Part shown: positions 5,103 through 5,937 of the stretch, in pieces
Layout: the number at the start of each line of letters is the position of its first letter
How positions within the stretch are numbered: position 1 is the first letter of the stretch
NCBI GenBank assembly: GCA_017431185.1
Contig: JAFRLP010000210.1
Location: 1 to 5,937, forward strand
Length of the DNA stretch: 5,937 nt
Direction of reading: 5' to 3'
Origin: Victivallales bacterium
Lineage (GTDB): Bacteria > Verrucomicrobiota > Lentisphaeria > Oligosphaerales > Oligosphaeraceae
The notes under the pieces: model-generated
Told to the model about the DNA's origin: nothing
Databases searched by the model: none
Seen by the model: only the letters and a program-made list of their open reading frames with translations
Translations under genes and position numbers: made by a program

Positions 5103-5937
5103 CTATTGGGAGAGGTTGTCGAGATATTTGCAGGCGGCCAAGGCGGCGATGGCTCCGTCTCCTGTGGCGGTGGTGATTTGCCGAATCGCCTTGGTGCGGC
5201 AGTCGCCCGCCACGAAGACGCCTGGCGTGGCGGTCAGGCACTCCTCGCCCGCGATGATGTAGCCGTTTTCGTCAAGCGGGCAGGCGTCGGCGAAAGGCTG
5301 GTTTTCAGGAGCCTGGCCAATGGCGACGAAGATGCCGTCCACATCAAAGCGAGAATCGCTGTTTTCGGCGGTGTTGTGGAGTTTCAGGGCGGTGAGTTCG
5401 GGGGAGCCGATGAATTCCGTGACAACTGTGTTGTAGATGATATCGACGTTGGGCGTGGCGTTGAGTTTGTCGGCCAGCCGTTTCTCCCCCGTGAGAAACG
5501 CGAGGTTCTGGATGATGGTGACCCTGCTGCAGGTCTCGGAGAGGAGCACGGCGTCCTGCATGGCGCTGTTGCCGCCGCCGATGACGGCGACGTGGCGGTC
5601 TTTGTAGAACGCCCCGTCGCAGAGGACGCAGTAGGAGATGCCATTGCCCGTGAGTTCATCCTCCCGCGGGAGGCCGAGAGTGCGGTGCTTGGCCCCTGCG
5701 GCGACGATGACCGCCTTGGCGTAGTAGGTCTCGCCTCCATCCGTGGAGACCTTCTTCCAGTTTCCTTCGGTGGAGATGGCGGTGACGGCGGCGACGTCCA
5801 GGCTGGCCTCCAGGGCCATCACCTGGTCAATGAGTTTGTCCGCCAGTTCACCGCCGCTGACCACGGCAAAGCCAGGGTAGTTCTCGATTTTCGGGGAACG
5901 GGTGATTTGTCCGCCGAAGGTGTCCTTCTCCAGCACC
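5103..5937 (-). CDS. trxB: Thioredoxin reductase-type flavoprotein, N-terminus beyond the right edge
   Basis: Cytoplasmic FAD enzyme of the thioredoxin-disulfide reductase family, which reduces the thioredoxin disulfide. The frame is open to the right edge; by comparison with E. coli TrxB about 35 N-terminal residues, including the first FAD dinucleotide-binding motif, lie outside. Numbering the visible 277 residues from 5936: FGGQITRSPKIENYPGF (7-23) is the usual FAD-domain region; the redox pair is Cys103-Val-Leu-Cys106 followed by DG; the second nucleotide-binding motif is VIGGGNSAMQDA (118-129); and the FAD-binding end is GVFVAGDC (239-246) with RQITTATGDGAIAA (252-265). Where E. coli has HRRxxxR for the NADPH phosphate, this protein has QNLAFLTG (143-150), so the electron donor may differ. 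The first visible codon is GTG within the gene, not a start. Stop TAG is at 5103-5105, followed by a likely terminator. Confidence 0.9.
   Translation of the reverse strand, partial: VLEKDTFGGQITRSPKIENYPGFAVVSGGELADKLIDQVMALEASLDVAAVTAISTEGNWKKVSTDGGETYYAKAVIVAAGAKHRTLGLPREDELTGNGISYCVLCDGAFYKDRHVAVIGGGNSAMQDAVLLSETCSRVTIIQNLAFLTGEKRLADKLNATPNVDIIYNTVVTEFIGSPELTALKLHNTAENSDSRFDVDGIFVAIGQAPENQPFADACPLDENGYIIAGEECLTATPGVFVAGDCRTKAIRQITTATGDGAIAALAACKYLDNLSQ

Overview
All six supported protein-coding genes lie on the minus strand, so the window reads from right to left. The genes are GC-rich, and the mix includes a DUF4091 glycoside-hydrolase-like protein and a secreted Pro/Ala/Lys-rich protein with an EF-hand loop. 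This suggests a bacterium of the Verrucomicrobiota/Lentisphaerota (PVC) type. That placement is inference; no rRNA or marker gene is present to fix it. I see no tRNA, rRNA, CRISPR array or transposase.

Layout in transcription order. (1) A thioredoxin reductase (trxB-like) enters from the right edge without its N-terminus and ends at 5103, followed by a GC-rich hairpin that may terminate it. (2) A 154-bp AT-rich gap with a nine-base C/G homopolymer and a 13-bp-period direct repeat precedes a Fic-domain protein. That protein carries an N-terminal helix-turn-helix domain and an intact inhibitory motif (class II Fic). It looks less GC-rich than its neighbours and stands alone. (3) A well-formed sigma70-type promoter (TTGAGA, 17 bp, TATAGT) starts a three-gene operon: a DUF4091 protein, a low-molecular-weight protein-tyrosine-phosphatase-like protein, and a secreted repeat protein with an EF-hand. 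The first two are 12 bp apart and share stop and Shine-Dalgarno bases; the second and third are 22 bp apart. (4) The operon ends at a 78-bp element bounded by perfect 13-bp inverted arms. (5) A second strong promoter (TTGACA, 16 bp, TATATT) drives a gene of unknown function that starts at 605 and runs off the left edge.

The main points of interest are at protein level. The phosphatase-like protein has lost the P-loop arginine and has Glu in place of the general-acid Asp, so it is probably not a conventional phosphatase. The thioredoxin reductase keeps its CxxC pair but lacks the HRR motif that normally selects NADPH. The repeat protein contains a nearly perfect 66-bp tandem duplication and a perfect four-copy 18-bp array, so its length probably varies between strains. 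No system in the window is clearly new, but the operon pairing a sugar-hydrolase-like enzyme, a degenerate phosphatase and a secreted calcium-binding repeat protein is unusual and I cannot assign it a pathway.
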